NCBI GenBank assembly: GCA_010405405.1 | Contig: MU004238.1 | Location: 1,130,374 to 1,194,373 of the forward strand | DNA length: 64,000 nt | Source of the DNA: Microthyrium microscopicum | Taxonomy: Eukaryota > Ascomycota > Dothideomycetes > Microthyriales > Microthyriaceae | Direction of reading: 5' to 3' | Shown: one piece after another, positions 43,925-57,452 of the stretch | Numbering within the stretch: the first letter of the stretch is position 1 | Layout: the number at the start of each line of letters is the position of its first letter | Made by a program: the position numbers and the translations under genes | Notes under the pieces: generated by a model | The model's input: the letters and a program-made list of their open reading frames with translations, nothing else | Database searches by the model: none | What the model was told of the DNA's origin: nothing

Positions 43925-44855
43925 ATTGTATGGATTGGTTTGAAGTTGTTTTGAGAGATGAGAATGCACAAATAATGATTTCACGATCTACAAGTAAGCT
44001 TCACAACGGTCGTTCGGCAACTTTTATACATCGCCTCGGGCTCGACCAGGTCAACCGTAGGAATGGACAACGTCGTATTCAGTGGCACATCAAAATACGC
44101 TACTCGTGAACTTTCATTGTTTGACGATGGTCAGTCGATGGTTATGTGATATGCTACATGGATCGACATGTGAAGGGCAACGACAGCCGATTCGAGCCGC
44201 TGTTGTACACAGAGATCTCTCTCGTATGATGTTCTAGAAGAATGCGGTTACTTCGTAGTCGAATGGTATCATCTTCCCCTGAACTAACTCCAGCTCGAGA
44301 CTAACATTACAAAGCAATATAACCTCAATGAAATTCCGTCTTTGGCTTCAAGTTGTATCGGTAACCTGGGGCAAGTGTAAATATCGGTGTGTCTGGTGAG
44401 GAGAAGTTGTAAACACCAGTAAGGGGCCATGAGTTTTACTGGGAATATACGAGTTGATTAAAATAGTCCAAAATCTGATTGGTAGGTTTATTGCAAGAAA
44501 ACAGGACTTTGAAATCAATAGTCAGCCAATAATTCGTATCACAGAATCTAATTGTGTCTTCTCCCTTGCTTGAGCATGATGTGACACTACTTCTAGTCGT
44601 TATGGCCACGCCGAGGTAAAATGGATACAGTGCTGCCCATCAGCTAACACACAGAGATCCTGTCAGATCCCATGACTGGTGTATTGATATTTTGGAGTAG
44701 CTGAAGAGCGAAAGGATTACAACAACAAAGAGTCAGATAATGGCTTTGATGGATGTGAGAATTTTGGTTGGTCATGGTTTTCTCGGTGGAAACTACCCCT
44801 GAAAACAGAGTAAACAAATACAATATCATACGTGCATATCTCATAAACTTTGCGT
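43925..44855. other. Intergenic between CBM52 gene and APC1
   Basis: It holds the promoter of the CBM52 gene on its left side and the APC1 3' end on its right. No gene is supported here. Confidence 0.45.
44022..44028 (-). promoter_or_regulatory. TATA box of CBM52 gene
   Basis: TATAAAA on the minus strand, about 100 nt before the ATG at 43924. Confidence 0.6.
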
Positions 44856-47800
44856 TCACTCTCTCGCTCGTGCTCGTGCTTCCACCACAGCCTTCCATCG
44901 ATCCAGCACTTCCTTGCGAATCCATTTGAAATCCGCGCGACCCTCCATCGCCTGTGCGTCCGCCCAACGTAGCAATATGCGCAAGTTCCACAGACGATCG
45001 CGCTCCCACCCGGACTCCGCCGTCTGGTTTAGTAGTAGTCGCTCATCCACAGCACTACCACGCATATCCAGCAGCGCATTACCGCACTCTTCACCGTGCT
45101 CAAACATGGCTAGATCAGCTGCCTCAAATTGGGCAAAAGCTGGTAGACGGAAGATCCAGTCGATGGATGAGGAACCCGCACGCGCCTCATTGAAGGCTAG
45201 CAGTGTGGACGTGAACACCGATGTGTGAGCCTCATGGGCAGGTCGGCGGCGCAATGGCAGAGTCTGTGTGGCACGAAAGGCAGCGAGATGGGCAGGATTG
45301 GCAGCAAAGTCGAGAGTGACGGGCCAGTACTCTGAACCGACGGTGGTGATTTTTGCGATGGTGTCAAGGCCGGGCAGGAGTTTTGGAGCGGTGATGCGCT
45401 GGACTTTGCCATCCTTTAAATGTATGTCGAGTTCGAGATTGAGGGCGCGGCTTGTATCAATGTCGCGTGGGATGATGCAGCGTGCTTCTGCAGCAAGGGC
45501 CCAGAAGTGTCGGAAGGCTTGAAGATGGGCTTTGTTATCGGTCACGTCCATAGGAAAGACGGGATAGAATGCGGCAATGAGAGCTGCCGTTGCTAGATTG
45601 CTAGTGCCGAAGGTGTAGCAACCTGCGCCAAAGAATAGTGCGCCGATAGCCATGTGCCCTGCCATATGTGAACCATACGGAGTATCTGGATTGACACGAC
45701 CGTGCAGAGATCGGAGTCTTCTAAAGACTTCTAAATCCCCAGTGCCAGCCATGACCGTGGCAGTGGAAAGAGCAACCAGATCTTGACAGTTCCGAACAGT
45801 ATTTCTCGTGAGCTTGGAATCATATCTCAAGGCTGGGAGGCGACAGATTCGGATGAACTGGTCTAGGTAGGAGATCAAAAAGTCTCGTACTTGTATATCT
45901 CCAGAGCCGGCATACTTGAGACTGATGCCCCACAGCAATCCAGCCAGGATATTGAAGAACGGCATATGATCACTAGTAAGGATTCGCACATTCTTAAGAG
46001 TGTGCTCCTTGGTGTACTCTCTAGGCAAGTTCTTGCTGATCCATTTGTAGTCAGGTTGAATGTCATCCCAGAGAATGAGATGCTTAGCAAGAGTTCTGAG
46101 GAGTAAGATATCCGGCCGGACAAAATCAAACTGCGGCACCGTGTCAGGGATGTCAATCTTGCGCGCGACACCTTTATTTCCAGATTTCATGAAGATGAGC
46201 ATGATTGCAATAACGGCTCCGGCGGTTGCTTGATCCATAAGATGGATAAGGTTTACAGGTCGAGGACCAACGGCCACGGACAGCAAACGCTCAACAAGGC
46301 GAACATCGTGGAGACCTTTCAGATCAGCTCCTTGCCCAAGATTTATGAGGCCAAGGGCAAAGCCCGCAGCCAAACGATAGCTTTCATCCCTTACGGGCTC
46401 TGCAGAGCCACTGATATCCTCTGGATCGAGGTTTTCGATCTCTGAGAGCATAATTTCGCTCATACGTCGATGCTGCGAGTTGAAATAGAGCAGACCGATT
46501 CCCATCAGACCAGCTGTCTGTGTGAGAGGTGAAAGATTGAGCTCGGCCGCTCCAGGAGGCAGCATTCGTGTTACATGGACCGACAACAATCGAGTCACCA
46601 GCATATCCATCGTCCCAATATGAGACGCTGAGAGTCCCAATAGAAGACCAATTGATGTCATCGTGTGCTTTGGAGTTAGGTACTTGAAGGCGAGCCATTT
46701 GGCCATGGATCTAAGATGGCCATTCAATCCTAGAGCAAGCAAAAAGCCGGCATGGCGATTGTTGAGCTCAGCTGGTCGATTGAATACGATCCAGGAAGAG
46801 TCGATTCCAGCGGCATGTTTTGCAACGCTCAGTCCTGCAGCTGAACCAGAATGGAACCAGGCCCAAGAATACTTGTCTTCGGTAAACAGAGACCTGTCCA
46901 CTGAGACGGTATTGTTCATCGGCTTCATGACACACAATGTATTGTACCCAGGGATATTAAACTTTTCCGAGAGTAGAGGAACTCGGCTATCGAAATGCGC
47001 GAACCCAAGGCCAGGAGCGAGTGCAAAAGTTCTTGTCATGACCCAGCTATGGACTTCTCTTTGAGCCTCCAGAACCTGAGCTTCAGACCAGCTTGGCTCC
47101 GGAATACATTCAGCAACAGCGATTCTATACGGCTCAATCATGTGAATGGCCTCGGATAATCTTTGATCCTGATTGAAGATGAGACGACAGGTTGCCATGC
47201 GTTCTGTGTTTGGCAGTGAAATCATGGAATCTGGCTGCTCTGTTGATTGCGTGATACTATGAATATCTCTGACACCTTCCAATTGATTTGTCTAATTCAT
47301 GTTAGCTGCTGCTTTGCAAATGAATATTTGTAAGCATTCACCTTCGAAATAGAGCCCTCCAACCATGAGGGTTGTTCTGAATCAAGAAGTAGTCTCAAGT
47401 CTTCACGAGACACGTAGGACAGTAAGTCAGCAGTCCAAGTTGTAGGAGGCTGCGACTGTGACTGAACGATAGATTCCTTGAGCAAAGCAAGAGTGGACTC
47501 ATTCAAAGTCTCCAGCATTCGAGCGTTGATTCCAGCTTCATGCATTATCTTCACACGGTCATTACAGTCAAGTTGAGCCTGTTGTGCCCGGGAAAAGAAA
47601 CTTGATAATGCAGAAAGCCGGGGTGTAAACTGTCGAGCAAAGTGCTTTACTATCTCGGAAGCATTTGCTGGTAGCAAGCTCTCTAAGGTAGGAAAAGAAG
47701 TAAATCTTTTTGAGCATGAATTGCGCTCTACCCATTGTAGTGCTGATGGAGGCATCTCAAAGCCTTCAGGTGGCGATGGTGGGTCCTGGAGTAGAGTAGC

Positions 47801-50800
47801 TATGCTGAATTAGCAAAGTAAAAGTATAGAACTAACAGGGAGCGCGAGAAACTTACAATCTTCGAAAATGAAATTGCTACTCGTAGTTTCCAAACAGTAG
47901 AATTTACCGGACTTCCAATCCCAGTCTGGCCAACCCAACCAACGACCTATCTGAGCCAAGATGGGAGCGAGTCCAGTCATCTCATCACTTTCCGATTGCC
48001 GATCCGAACTATGAAGCTTTTGTTCTTCACGCAGTAGATGGAGAGCAACCAGAAGCTGAGGAAGCGCAGAAACAACGGCATGTCTATGTTTTCGTATTGA
48101 TTCAATCGTATCCTTCGATGCGGCAGATCGGACCAGATTCCGAGCGCTCAGTATGTGACTACTAATGATACTTTCGCGTGCTTTTCTACTGGGAGATAGA
48201 GGTACGCCTTGCTGGGGACTAGCGGACATTGGATTCACACTGCTTTTAAAGACATGGGCCCAAGCCCAAGCACCATGTGACCGATTTGCGGGTTTGTTCC
48301 AAGAGGATTCGAGCTTTTTCATAATCGAAATGCTGCTGGAAGAATCGGACTCAAATACAGCAGTGTTACGTCGTTGAGCACGCTTAGATCTTCCACTATC
48401 CTCACAAGCCAGGCACAGAGCGAGCAAGGCTGTTAATAGCCCGTTCCACTCTCGCTGCGCTGGCTGCTGGTTCACCAGGTCTCGATTCCACCACAGACGC
48501 AGAACCATCTCACCGATATGTAAAGGTAGGGCGAAGAAACAAATGTCTAGCACTTTTGAGGTATTGGAGCTCTTTGGCCACAAGTCCAAAGATATCTGGT
48601 GGTTGTGACCATCACCAGATAGGACGTCCACAGTGGAATACAAGCCAGCAGAATGAAGGCCGCATAGTATTTTAGGATTTGTGGTTGTACGCTTCTTGCC
48701 TATGCCTCGAGGCGATGCAGAGACTGTACTCACGTCGTGGGGATTGAATATTCGGAGTCGTTTCAAGGGAATCTGGATGGTGATTTCTTGAGACCATGGA
48801 CTGAACACGGCTATGCTGGAATTTCCACTTGGACCTTCTTTCAATAGAAGAATTCTTTTCTCGTCGTGATCGCGAATGTTTATTATGTCTGAAACGTTTT
48901 TAAGTCGAACAGGGTCAGAAAAGATGGGAATTGGCATGGTTTTGGATTGTCGATCTTCTTGGAGGCTTGAAGCTAGAATGGGATGGAGTGTCTTCGATTT
49001 TACCCGAAACTCGACCTGTATGCAGTCTTTCAAGTGCTTATCAAAAATGATGAGATAAAATCGGCGACCGTAAGAGCTTCGTTCATCACCGTTGACAGGA
49101 GAAGTTATAGTGAACACTCTAGGTGGATTACGACTATCAGATGCGTTGCTCAAATCGCTAAAAGTTCCTCTGGCTGATCGCTGTAAGGATACGGCGGATG
49201 AAGGAGCTCGTATCTCAGAGAATTTGCGTAAGACTAGTCCCCAGCCTAGGCCATCCAAAGGGTGGTAGAAGTCGAGATCGTCCATGTCCTCAATGTCATC
49301 GGCCATCTCGGCGTAGTGTTCAAAGTCATCGAGTGTGGTGGACGCTTGGGAGCCATTCCATGCCGTGTTCATGCCAAGCTCTGAGAAGTCTTCAATGCTA
49401 AGCCGCGAGAAAGAGCCTGGCGTTGAAGCGCGTAATCGTCGAATAGAGCCAGCGCCAAAACTTGGTCTCTCTACTCCGGCTCCAAGAGACTGGCCTCTTC
49501 TACCTCCAGGCCCAAAGCTAGTTGCTCCACTCTGGCTGGCCAAATCTTGAAAGGCTGATCGATCAAAGCTTGCATTGAGATCTGCCCGGATCATTGAGCT
49601 CACTCGCCTAGATTCTCGTTTATTGTGTCTTGCCTCGAAATCTGGGTCGACTTGTGAAGCCAGTGCATCCTCAGCTGCCTTGACAGATTGCGGATCCTTC
49701 TTCTTCCTCTTTGACTTTTTGATTGAGCCAGCAGCGGCCTTGCTTCGTGCTGCGCCCATGCTCTCTCGTAGTGCGTCGCGAGATCGAGCAACCGGAGTTG
49801 TGTCCCCAGTGGGAGTCACATGAGAACTGCGTCGACGAGATTTTGCCCCGATTGTGGGTATACTACCTCCAGTCCGAGGGTTCGACAGTGGCTTAGAACC
49901 TAAATATGATGCGTTCCATAGGGTATAGACTCCTCGTTCATGATTCAAGGTCACTACTAACAGCAATGGCTCAGATGCGAAGGAGTCTCTTGGGAGCTCG
50001 TTGACAGGCGAGACGTAGATAATTTCTTCATCAACATCGAGCGCTATAAACGGTTTTGCTGTCTGTAGCCGCTTTTGACGTGCGGGGCTTGGCCCGACTG
50101 ATTGTCCTAGAAGTGACAATTCTGAAAGCGGGCTGGTGAGAGAGTAATGTCTCGGCATGCCTCGTTCCGTAGGAGCAGCGGCAGATTTGAAAAGATCAAA
50201 GTCAATACCAGGGAATTCGTCTACAGAAGCGGAGGAAAAAGAAGCCTGTGAGGGTGGAACAAGAAATGTATTCTGAGGAACAGATGGCGCCATAGCAGAA
50301 TTTTGAAGATTGGAGATGGGAACCAGTAGTTTACGTTGCAATATCAAGCCTCTAGGGGTAGGAAAGGCTCGTTCAACCTCAAATGGGATGTTGACAACAT
50401 GGCTTGCTCCCGTGAGAAAGAAAATATGAGCTTGGTACTTGAGAAATACCACCAGGGCACGCGCAGAATCATTTCGAAGAGCATTGTCGTTCTTTTGAGT
50501 AGGTGAGTCTGGATCGCTCACTCGTCTTCTTTTGTTTGGGGAAGAGGCGAACGTGTCGTATGAATTCGGAGTACTCTGATCTTCATGGTCTGGAAACCAG
50601 GCTAGCGTAGCCTGATGAACGTCTTCTAGCTCGATTTCAAAGCTGAAAAGCTTGCGGACAACGCGACCACGAGACCAAACAACGCAGTCCTTGGTGCACA
50701 AGACTTCTTCTTCGACTCCAGCATCGGTGAACAGCTCCCAAGAGTACAAGTCAGGATTGGCATTTTCGGGCAGAATAGATTCTCCAATCAGGTAGTCTAG

Positions 50801-50842
50801 AGCCGAAGGTTTGTGAATTCCAAGGGAGTGAGTTGGAGCCAT
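44856..50842 (-). CDS. bimE: Anaphase-promoting complex subunit 1 (APC1/BimE)
   Basis: Three exons (50842-47857, 47799-47342, 47291-44856) join in phase to give 1959 residues, close to the roughly 2070 of Aspergillus BimE. The start MAPTHSLGIHKPSALDYLIGE and the following CTKDCVVWSRGRVVRKLFSF match the N-terminal WD-like domain of APC1. The C-terminal exon contains the proteasome/cyclosome (PC) repeats, seen as GLLLGLSASHIGTMD, AGLMGIGLLYFNSQHRRM, AAGFALGLINLGQG and MAIGALFFGAG. APC1 is the scaffold of the ubiquitin ligase that triggers anaphase. A disordered Ser/Arg/Lys-rich insert (about residues 310-480), with KKSKRKKK, lies between the two, likely phosphorylated as in other APC1 proteins. 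The gene is divergent from the Nup37-like gene with 372 nt between start codons. Confidence 0.93.
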
Positions 50843-51214
50843 GATGAATTGACAGGCCAGAACGAGTTGAAAGCACCCAAAAACATAGTGATCACTGCAG
50901 TCATGGCGTGTATCAAAAGTGCAAAGTGCAAGCAATTGATAGAACGCGAGGAAGGCACGTTGGGTTCGCGTTGGCACGTGATTCTGAGCACTTGAGCCAA
51001 TCGGAGATCGAAGATGCCTGGCCATAGAAGCGAGCCTGTGAGCCTGAGCTTGCATGTGAGGTCGAAAAGTACCAAAGATGCGGTCCATCTACAACATCCA
51101 ACTCAACACCAAGACAAGACAAGACACTATACATGTTACCATCGTCTAGTCTTTTGCTTCCTGACACCCTGCACTCCTTTCTCTTGAGTAACAGAACAAC
51201 CTCACAACCCCGTC
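50843..51214. promoter_or_regulatory. Shared divergent promoter, APC1 and Nup37-like genes
   Basis: The two ATGs face away from each other with 372 nt between. No TATA box stands out. Open frames extend into this region from both sides, but they precede the ATGs supported by protein starts. Confidence 0.5.
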
Positions 51215-52947
51215 ATGGCCCAGCTAAGCGCGTATGCCGTCCACAATGCCATTTAAGAGCTTGCTGTACTAATGCTGCCTTTAGTATCGAGAGCTCTAGT
51301 CGCGTACGCACCGCTGTCGCCTACCCCATCAAGCAATTCAATGTTGCTCCGGTCATTCTGGCAACCGAATTCGGCCTAACGGTACACTGGAATTCTACCA
51401 GTCAGAATCCAGCCTCAAGCACTCAGCATACGCCAGTGCAATGTTCGATTGGCACACCGATATTGGACATTGCAGTACCTCATATAAGCCCAGTAGAAGA
51501 CCCGGCCTTCATCCCCTCAGTATTCAAGGATAGTCTTTTCGTCGCTGCTGCCTGTGCAGACTCTACGATCAAAATCATAACTATTCCTTACACGGCCGAT
51601 ACAACAAATGTACAAGCCAAGATAATATCAGAGTTCCACAATCAACATGGCATCGCAGATCTCATAACGTTGACTTGGTCCTTGGAATCTGATGACGATA
51701 CTGCCGGCGCGCCGAGCACAGATTCTGAGTCGTCTGATGTACAAATTCTCATCGCATCTACTTCCAAGAACACTCCATCATATCTATGGTTCCACCAGAT
51801 GATGGTCGGAAAGCAGACTGTAAAAGTCGTTTCGAAGCCTCGATTGCCAAGATCCATCTTACTTCCAAGCGCGCCAATAAGAATTTCCTTTAGCACCGCA
51901 TCTTACACGACTGGACGAAACGAACAAATACTCATTGCATGTGGAAACGGCATGGCCTACGTATACGATCCCTTCTATGAAGCCATTGAAGGAAAGCCTC
52001 TTAACCCAGACCAAGATATCGGGCCGGACAATCCTGTGCGCATACGTTGGGTTGGACGTTGGCTTGGATCTTTCTCTAGCCGATTTACGCACAGGGAAGA
52101 CGAGGTTGAAATAGCTCCTGGCCTAACTACGCGTAAACGACTTTTGGATGCCAAGTGGGCAATCGATAGCACTGCCATCGTGGCCATACTCGCTGATGGT
52201 GAATGGGGTGTCTGGGATGTCGACGGATCGCGCTCTACAAGCAAAACTTCTAGTGGGAGCTCATTTGCTTTGTGGGGAATGCTTGGATCTGGAATCCCTT
52301 CGCATATTTCCCGGCCTCAGGAGACAAGAAAGTCATTGGAGCCGTCTACCTTTCTCCCGACCATGACACCAAACACTCGCCGATTCAAGGCTGAATCACT
52401 ATTCAGTGGCCACATGACTTCCACTAGCTCACACTCCTATGGTGGTCTGATAGTAGCAGAACAGCCGCTACCATCGGCAGATAATGTCGAGGACATTGTC
52501 TATTTTTGGTTTAACGACACTATTTGCTATCTGGATTCTCTCCAAGCTTACTGGGCAAGAGCAGCGAAACGATCAGAAGACTCGAAGCTCGGCGCAGGTT
52601 CACTCTTTGGGCCGGCGCTCACTCGAATCAATGGTGTTGATGTCTGTGGGATGCGTATTGCCGCAGTATCTCAGCTCCCAGTGGACGCTGATCAAGCAGA
52701 AACTTCCCGAACGGTAGCCATTGCTACTGATCATCGTCTCCAATTTGTGTCGAGAACGCCCCCTCGTGTGGCTGGTTCATTGATCAAGACTCTGCCTGAG
52801 CGTATCCGCCCAGTGTCTAACGAGGCGCAAAACAGTCTTTTTGGCCAATCTGCGGAACTGGATGTTGGAGCTATGGATGCGATACTGGACCAAATGGACG
52901 CGTCCTCCGGAGACCTGCAGATGACTGGAGCTCTTCCTGCCCCTTAG
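51215..52947 (+). CDS. Nup37-like nucleoporin beta-propeller
   Basis: Two exons (51215-51231 and 51285-52947) give 559 residues. The 17-nt first exon (MAQLSA) is supported by a GTATGC donor, an ACTAATG branch point and in-phase joining to IESSSRVRTAVAYPIKQFN. RVRTAVAYPIKQFNVAPVILATEFGLTVHW and FVAAACADSTIKIITIPY follow the pattern I know from fungal Nup37 (short start, YPV/IK segment, then VVAAACADGSVRLI). The rest reads as irregular WD blades (LIACGNGMAYVYDPF, AILADGEWGVWDVDGS) with disordered loops. Nup37 is a peripheral subunit of the Nup107/Nup84 Y-complex of the nuclear pore. The assignment is good but from memory only. It lacks a membrane segment. Confidence 0.7.
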
Positions 52948-53568
52948 TCTGTTCTTTTTGCTTACTCTTGCGTTTCTTTGCAATATACCCCTGCGCGGTT
53001 TGATCATTTGATTCTTCTCCACGGCTTGATCTTGATTGTACTATTGTATACCTAAAAGTTGCACAAAAGGCTTCCTGTGCATGATACATATCATTGTATT
53101 CTCCGTTTGCACACTACATACAATGTAGATTTCAACATACTTATCCCCAAGTGAAACATTTGCTTTGCTCTCATGACAAAAGCACCCAGTCCGCGCCGCA
53201 AGGTGGAGTAGAAGACAAGCTTTTCTTTATGCTCAGTATTCGGCGCGGAAGATTAATTAGAGTTCTCGGTCCCTCGTCGCAAGACTGGATCATATATCAA
53301 AATGGAGACTCGCAGCATTACCCTCACTTGATTGTCCATTCGACTAGAATGAAGACAGGATGACAGTCAGGGCCAGTTGGGAAGCTACTTCTCTTCTTCA
53401 ACTGATGTAAATGCTGCTACATACTTCGCCTATCACTTGTACATCAGCAATACGCCACTGACCAGTTGTCGTAATCCATATATTGTTGTTTTAATTCATA
53501 ACGCTCTACAGAATCTCTATGTCGATCTCTACAATACAAAGTGCCCACAACAAGATCTACAAAACCGC
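52948..53568. other. Convergent 3' region
   Basis: Lies between the stops of the Nup37-like and Fat1-type genes. Frames here have no recognisable content. Confidence 0.5.
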
Positions 53569-55738
53569 TCAAAGTTTGACCTGCCCAGCGCTCAGCATTT
53601 TATACTCCGCCTCGCCAAATTGACGATATGTCGACTCGCCCGGCGCCAACCAAAACAGCATGTCACCATTCTCCGTCACCTTGCTCGGCTCCACACCCTG
53701 TTCTCGCAGCATATGTTTCTGTTGCTTGTTTGTGCCTGTGCGATTACTCGCCTGCTCATCTTTGAAGACCCGCAGGAACAGCGGCACCGCATACCGTGGC
53801 AGGTTCTTCTGTGCATGGCTCGCGAGCTCTTGTAAGGTGTGCGCATCTACTGCGCCTGACGCTTGGAACTTTGCCTGTTGCTCTGGACTTAGTACGACAG
53901 CTGCACAGCCTGCGCGCCCATCGTGGCCTGGTACAAGGACGCCGTAGACGTTGGTTTCTTCGAGGAGTTTGCTCTTTTGTCCGAGGACTTCGGCGACTTC
54001 AGCAGTGCTGACATTCTCGCTCTTCCAGCGGAATGTGTCGCCGATGCGATCGCAAAAGTACCAGCGGCCTTCGTGATCGCGGCGCAGCACATCGCCGGTG
54101 CTGAAATATGCGTCGCCCTTGACGAGAACGTTGCGTAGAACTTTGGAGGAGGTGGCGCCCTTGTTCTTATAGTAGCCTTGGAAGTTCTTTTCAATGTCCG
54201 TTTCGTCGAGCTTGAAGAGCAGCTCACCGGGGCTATTGGGCTTGGATTTCGTGCAGAAGCCTTGGGCATTGCGGACAGGCTTATTTTCGTCAAAGTCCAT
54301 ATCGACTACGACGGAGGTGCCGCCGAGTAGTGTGCCAATGACTGCGCCGCTCACACCGACGGATCCTTCGCTGAAGGAGTTGTTGCTGAGATTGAATAGT
54401 GCTGAGGGACCTTCGGTGGCGGCGTAGAATTCGGCGACGGTTTGGACACCAAAGCGCTCCTTGAAGGCTGGCCACACGTCGGGTCGTAGACCGTTTCCAA
54501 AAGCCATGCGCACGTTGTGGTTCTTGTCTTGGGCAGACGGTGGCAGCGACATGAGATAGCGGCATGTTTCGCCCACATACTGTATCACTGTAGCTTTGCT
54601 AGCACGACAGTCGTCCCAGAAGCCCTGGCGGTGAAATTTGCGACCAATGCTGATCGCACACCCAGCTGCCAACACACCTCCTACTCCAAGCACTGCGGCG
54701 GACGAGTGATATAACGGCATACAAGTATAGAAAATGTCTTCAGGTGAAAGACCTAACCATCGGCGGACGAGATCTGGCGAAACACCCACTTTGCCCCAAC
54801 TAACGACTGCGGGTTTCGGTAGTCCTGTGGTTCCACTGGTATAGATCAGGATAGCCATATTATTGAGCTTCTGACCACTCCGCGCCTCGTTAGGCTCGCG
54901 CTTGCCAATGATGTTGTCAATTTCGAGAGCAACGCTGGAAGTAAAAGGTAAGACTTGAAGAGCGCCGCCATCTTCACGGAAGTTTGCCGCTTGAAGGCCT
55001 GCCTTTGTCTCGTCGTCCAATGTTCCCCATACTTCGTCTTCCACAATCAAGATCGCCGTACCGCTTGCCTTGACAGAGTGCAGTAGCGGTGTACCCATCA
55101 AGTTGTAGTTGATAAAGGCAGGCTTTGCGCCTATTGACCATAGCCCGAACCAGAGCCAGATGAAAGTGTCGCTGTTCATGAAATCGATGGCAACGACATT
55201 GTTCTTCTGGATGCCGAATTTGGTCTTAAGCCATGTCCCATACCGCAGAACTCTCTCATAACTCTCCTTGTAGGTAAAGCTCTTGCCATTGTAGATAAGG
55301 AACACCCGGTCTGGTGATGTCTTTGCGTGCTCTTCGAATTTGTAGAAAAGGTTCACGGCGTCTTTCTTTTCTCGAATGTTGCCAATGACTTGGGTGATTA
55401 TGAAACTGTAGAGGTTTTTGAGATCGGATCCGAGTCTCCAACGACCATTGAGGTATGCGAGGGCGGCGACCGACGCGGGTATCGAATACTGGAGGGGCAC
55501 TGCTGCTACGAGGTTTAAGTTAGTGGTACTCTAGTATATGCGAACGAACCGACGGTTTGGGTGATGTCTGAACATATAAGAGCACATATAGCATTTCTGT
55601 AGCATTTCTGAGAGATGTCTCAGACGACAAGCTGAACTATCTCGCAGTGTACTACTTTGGTTGTTTCCGGGCGTTCCGCCTCTCAGCCTGACAGGTGGGA
55701 TTGAAGTTTGGAGGTGGCGCTTCTGACTTACCAGCCAT
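53569..55738 (-). CDS. Fat1-type very-long-chain acyl-CoA synthetase / fatty acid transporter
   Basis: A 7-nt first exon (55738-55732, MA) joins across an intron (about 55731-55503) to the main exon, giving about 646 residues. This is needed because the long frame begins with GTG. After a hydrophobic start, the AMP-binding domain has YTSGTTGLPKPAVVSW (P-loop), the adenylate-site motif EFYAATEGP, and YFSTGDVLRRDHEGRWYFCDRIGDTFRWKSENVST. The last is the FATP/VLACS signature. It activates very-long-chain fatty acids to CoA esters and helps uptake, at lipid droplets, ER or peroxisome. The C-terminus is QVKL, close to the PTS1 tripeptide pattern (compare SKL). It shares an acyl-CoA theme with the thioesterase 2.2 kb away. 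Confidence 0.93.
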
Positions 55739-56136
55739 GTTGATAGCTCAGGTGGTTGTGCTGGGGACAGTTTACAACCTTGAACTGACGATACTCAGAG
55801 AAACTGACAATCGAGGGGAACAGGAAGGTGCGGTGAGGGTCGGAGGAGTTTCCGCACGAAGCAGACCTCCTTGCAGGCCCAGCTTTCGAGCAGTCAAAGT
55901 AGAGGGCGAAAGATAGAAAGTTGAGCCGCACCTCAAATACGAGCCGAGGCACTTGTCATCATCTAGAACAAATATGGAAATTGGTGCAAGGGAGGCCGAA
56001 CCGAAGGATGCACGACTTATGCAGGTGCTGCCATGGAAAATATACTAGGGAGCCAATGTCAAAAGATAGTTGTGGTTGTTTGTGTTCAGTCGTCGAAGAG
56101 TTTGAAGGTGTTTACATCTCAACTTTAAAAAAGTGA
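55739..56136. other. Intergenic: Fat1 promoter and aminotransferase 3' end
   Basis: About 400 nt; no gene is seen. Confidence 0.5.
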
Positions 56137-57452
56137 CTATTCGTCTAGTGGCAGCGTCGCGACTTCCTTCTTGAGCCAGCTCGATGCCTTGTCCAACCCC
56201 GCTTTAAGATCCTCTGTTTCACAAACATAGCCGATTCGCACGAAACCTTTAAACTCCGGTCCAAATGAGTGGCTCCCTGGAACCCACAGCACCTTTTCTT
56301 CCTCCACCAGCCGTCGACAAAGCGTCTCCGAATTCAATGGCTTTGAGTCGCGCTTAAACCTGATGAACGCTGTTGTGCCCGCCACGGGCTTCACGTAGTC
56401 GCAGAACTCGCGATGATCGCTTACCCACTTGTCCAGAATTTCGAGATTGTTCTTGGCCAGCTTGATATTACGTCCAATCAATGCGTGGATCGTGTGTGCT
56501 GCTAGAGCATAAGAGGCCACCGCTGAGTCGAGCTGACTGACTGATATCGTCGTGTAGTGGCGCGCGTTCATGATGCGCGCGATCATCTCTGGGCTTCGGG
56601 ATGCAATCCAGCCAGTTCGGATTCCGGCTAGGGAGTATGCTTTGGAGAGAGATCCTACTGCGATTGTGTTGTTATAGCCTAGTGACAGGATTGAAGGTGG
56701 AAACTCCTTGTCCATAGGTCCAATGCCATGAAATATGGGCCGGTACACTTCGTCGCTCATGACGGTGATATTGTGAGCTGATGCAATGGCAACCAGCTTT
56801 TCTAGGTTGGACTTGGTCACGACAGCTCCTGTTGGATTCTGTGGGTTGCTACAACATGTTAGCCACGTCAAGCTTGTAGTCTTCGGATAAATGCTTACTT
56901 GATGACAATCAGCTTGGTGTTTTTCTTGATCATCTTCTCCAGCTCATCAATGTCAAGCGACCAATTCTTCTCTGGACTTGTTTTCCAAAGATCCACTTCT
57001 GCTCCTAGAGATCTTGGGGTATCGAAGAGCTGCTGATAGGTTGGATAGTGACATATTACATGATCTCCTGGTCCGACAAGGCTGTAGAAGATCAAGTGAT
57101 TTGCCATGATAGCACCAGGAGTTATCAATATGTTCTCTGCTGGTAGTGGTGTGCTAGTCTTGCTAGAATACAAGTTGGCAAGATTGGTTCGGAGACTTTT
57201 GAGGCCAGGAATTTCGCCGTATGTCATCTTTGCAGAATGAGAAAGCAATGATAGTCCCTTGACCTCTGACAATGCCTGAAGGTCGTCGAGTGAGATAGAA
57301 GCGCAACATGTCTCCGCGAGGTTGTGTGTTGATTTGGTCTCATAGTCATCCATCCACTAATGCAGGTCAGGTTCTGATACATAGTAGAATAAGCAATGGA
57401 TGGTTATTGTAAAGCTTACCCGTTCAACAGCAAAGTGCTCGAATTTAACCAT
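56137..57452 (-). CDS. Class I/II PLP-dependent aminotransferase
   Basis: Three exons (57452-57420, 57356-56899, 56848-56137) join in phase to give 400 residues. The 11-residue first exon leads into VERWMDDYE and HNLAETCCASISLDDL, a start typical of a subgroup often annotated as capreomycidine-synthase-like. Fold type I motifs are present: PGAIMANHLIFYSLVGPGDHV, NNPQNPTGAVV (ring-contact Asn), MSDEVYRPI (Asp-Glu-x-Tyr), SLSKAYSLAGIRTGW (Schiff-base Lys) and GFVRIGYVCE (carboxylate Arg). It transfers an amino group or makes a related PLP reaction; the substrate cannot be told from sequence. No targeting signal is seen. No biosynthetic cluster is evident around it. Confidence 0.88.

Noticed and set aside
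53889-54293. 134-codon frame within the Fat1-type gene
   Set aside because: Shadow of a strongly supported gene.
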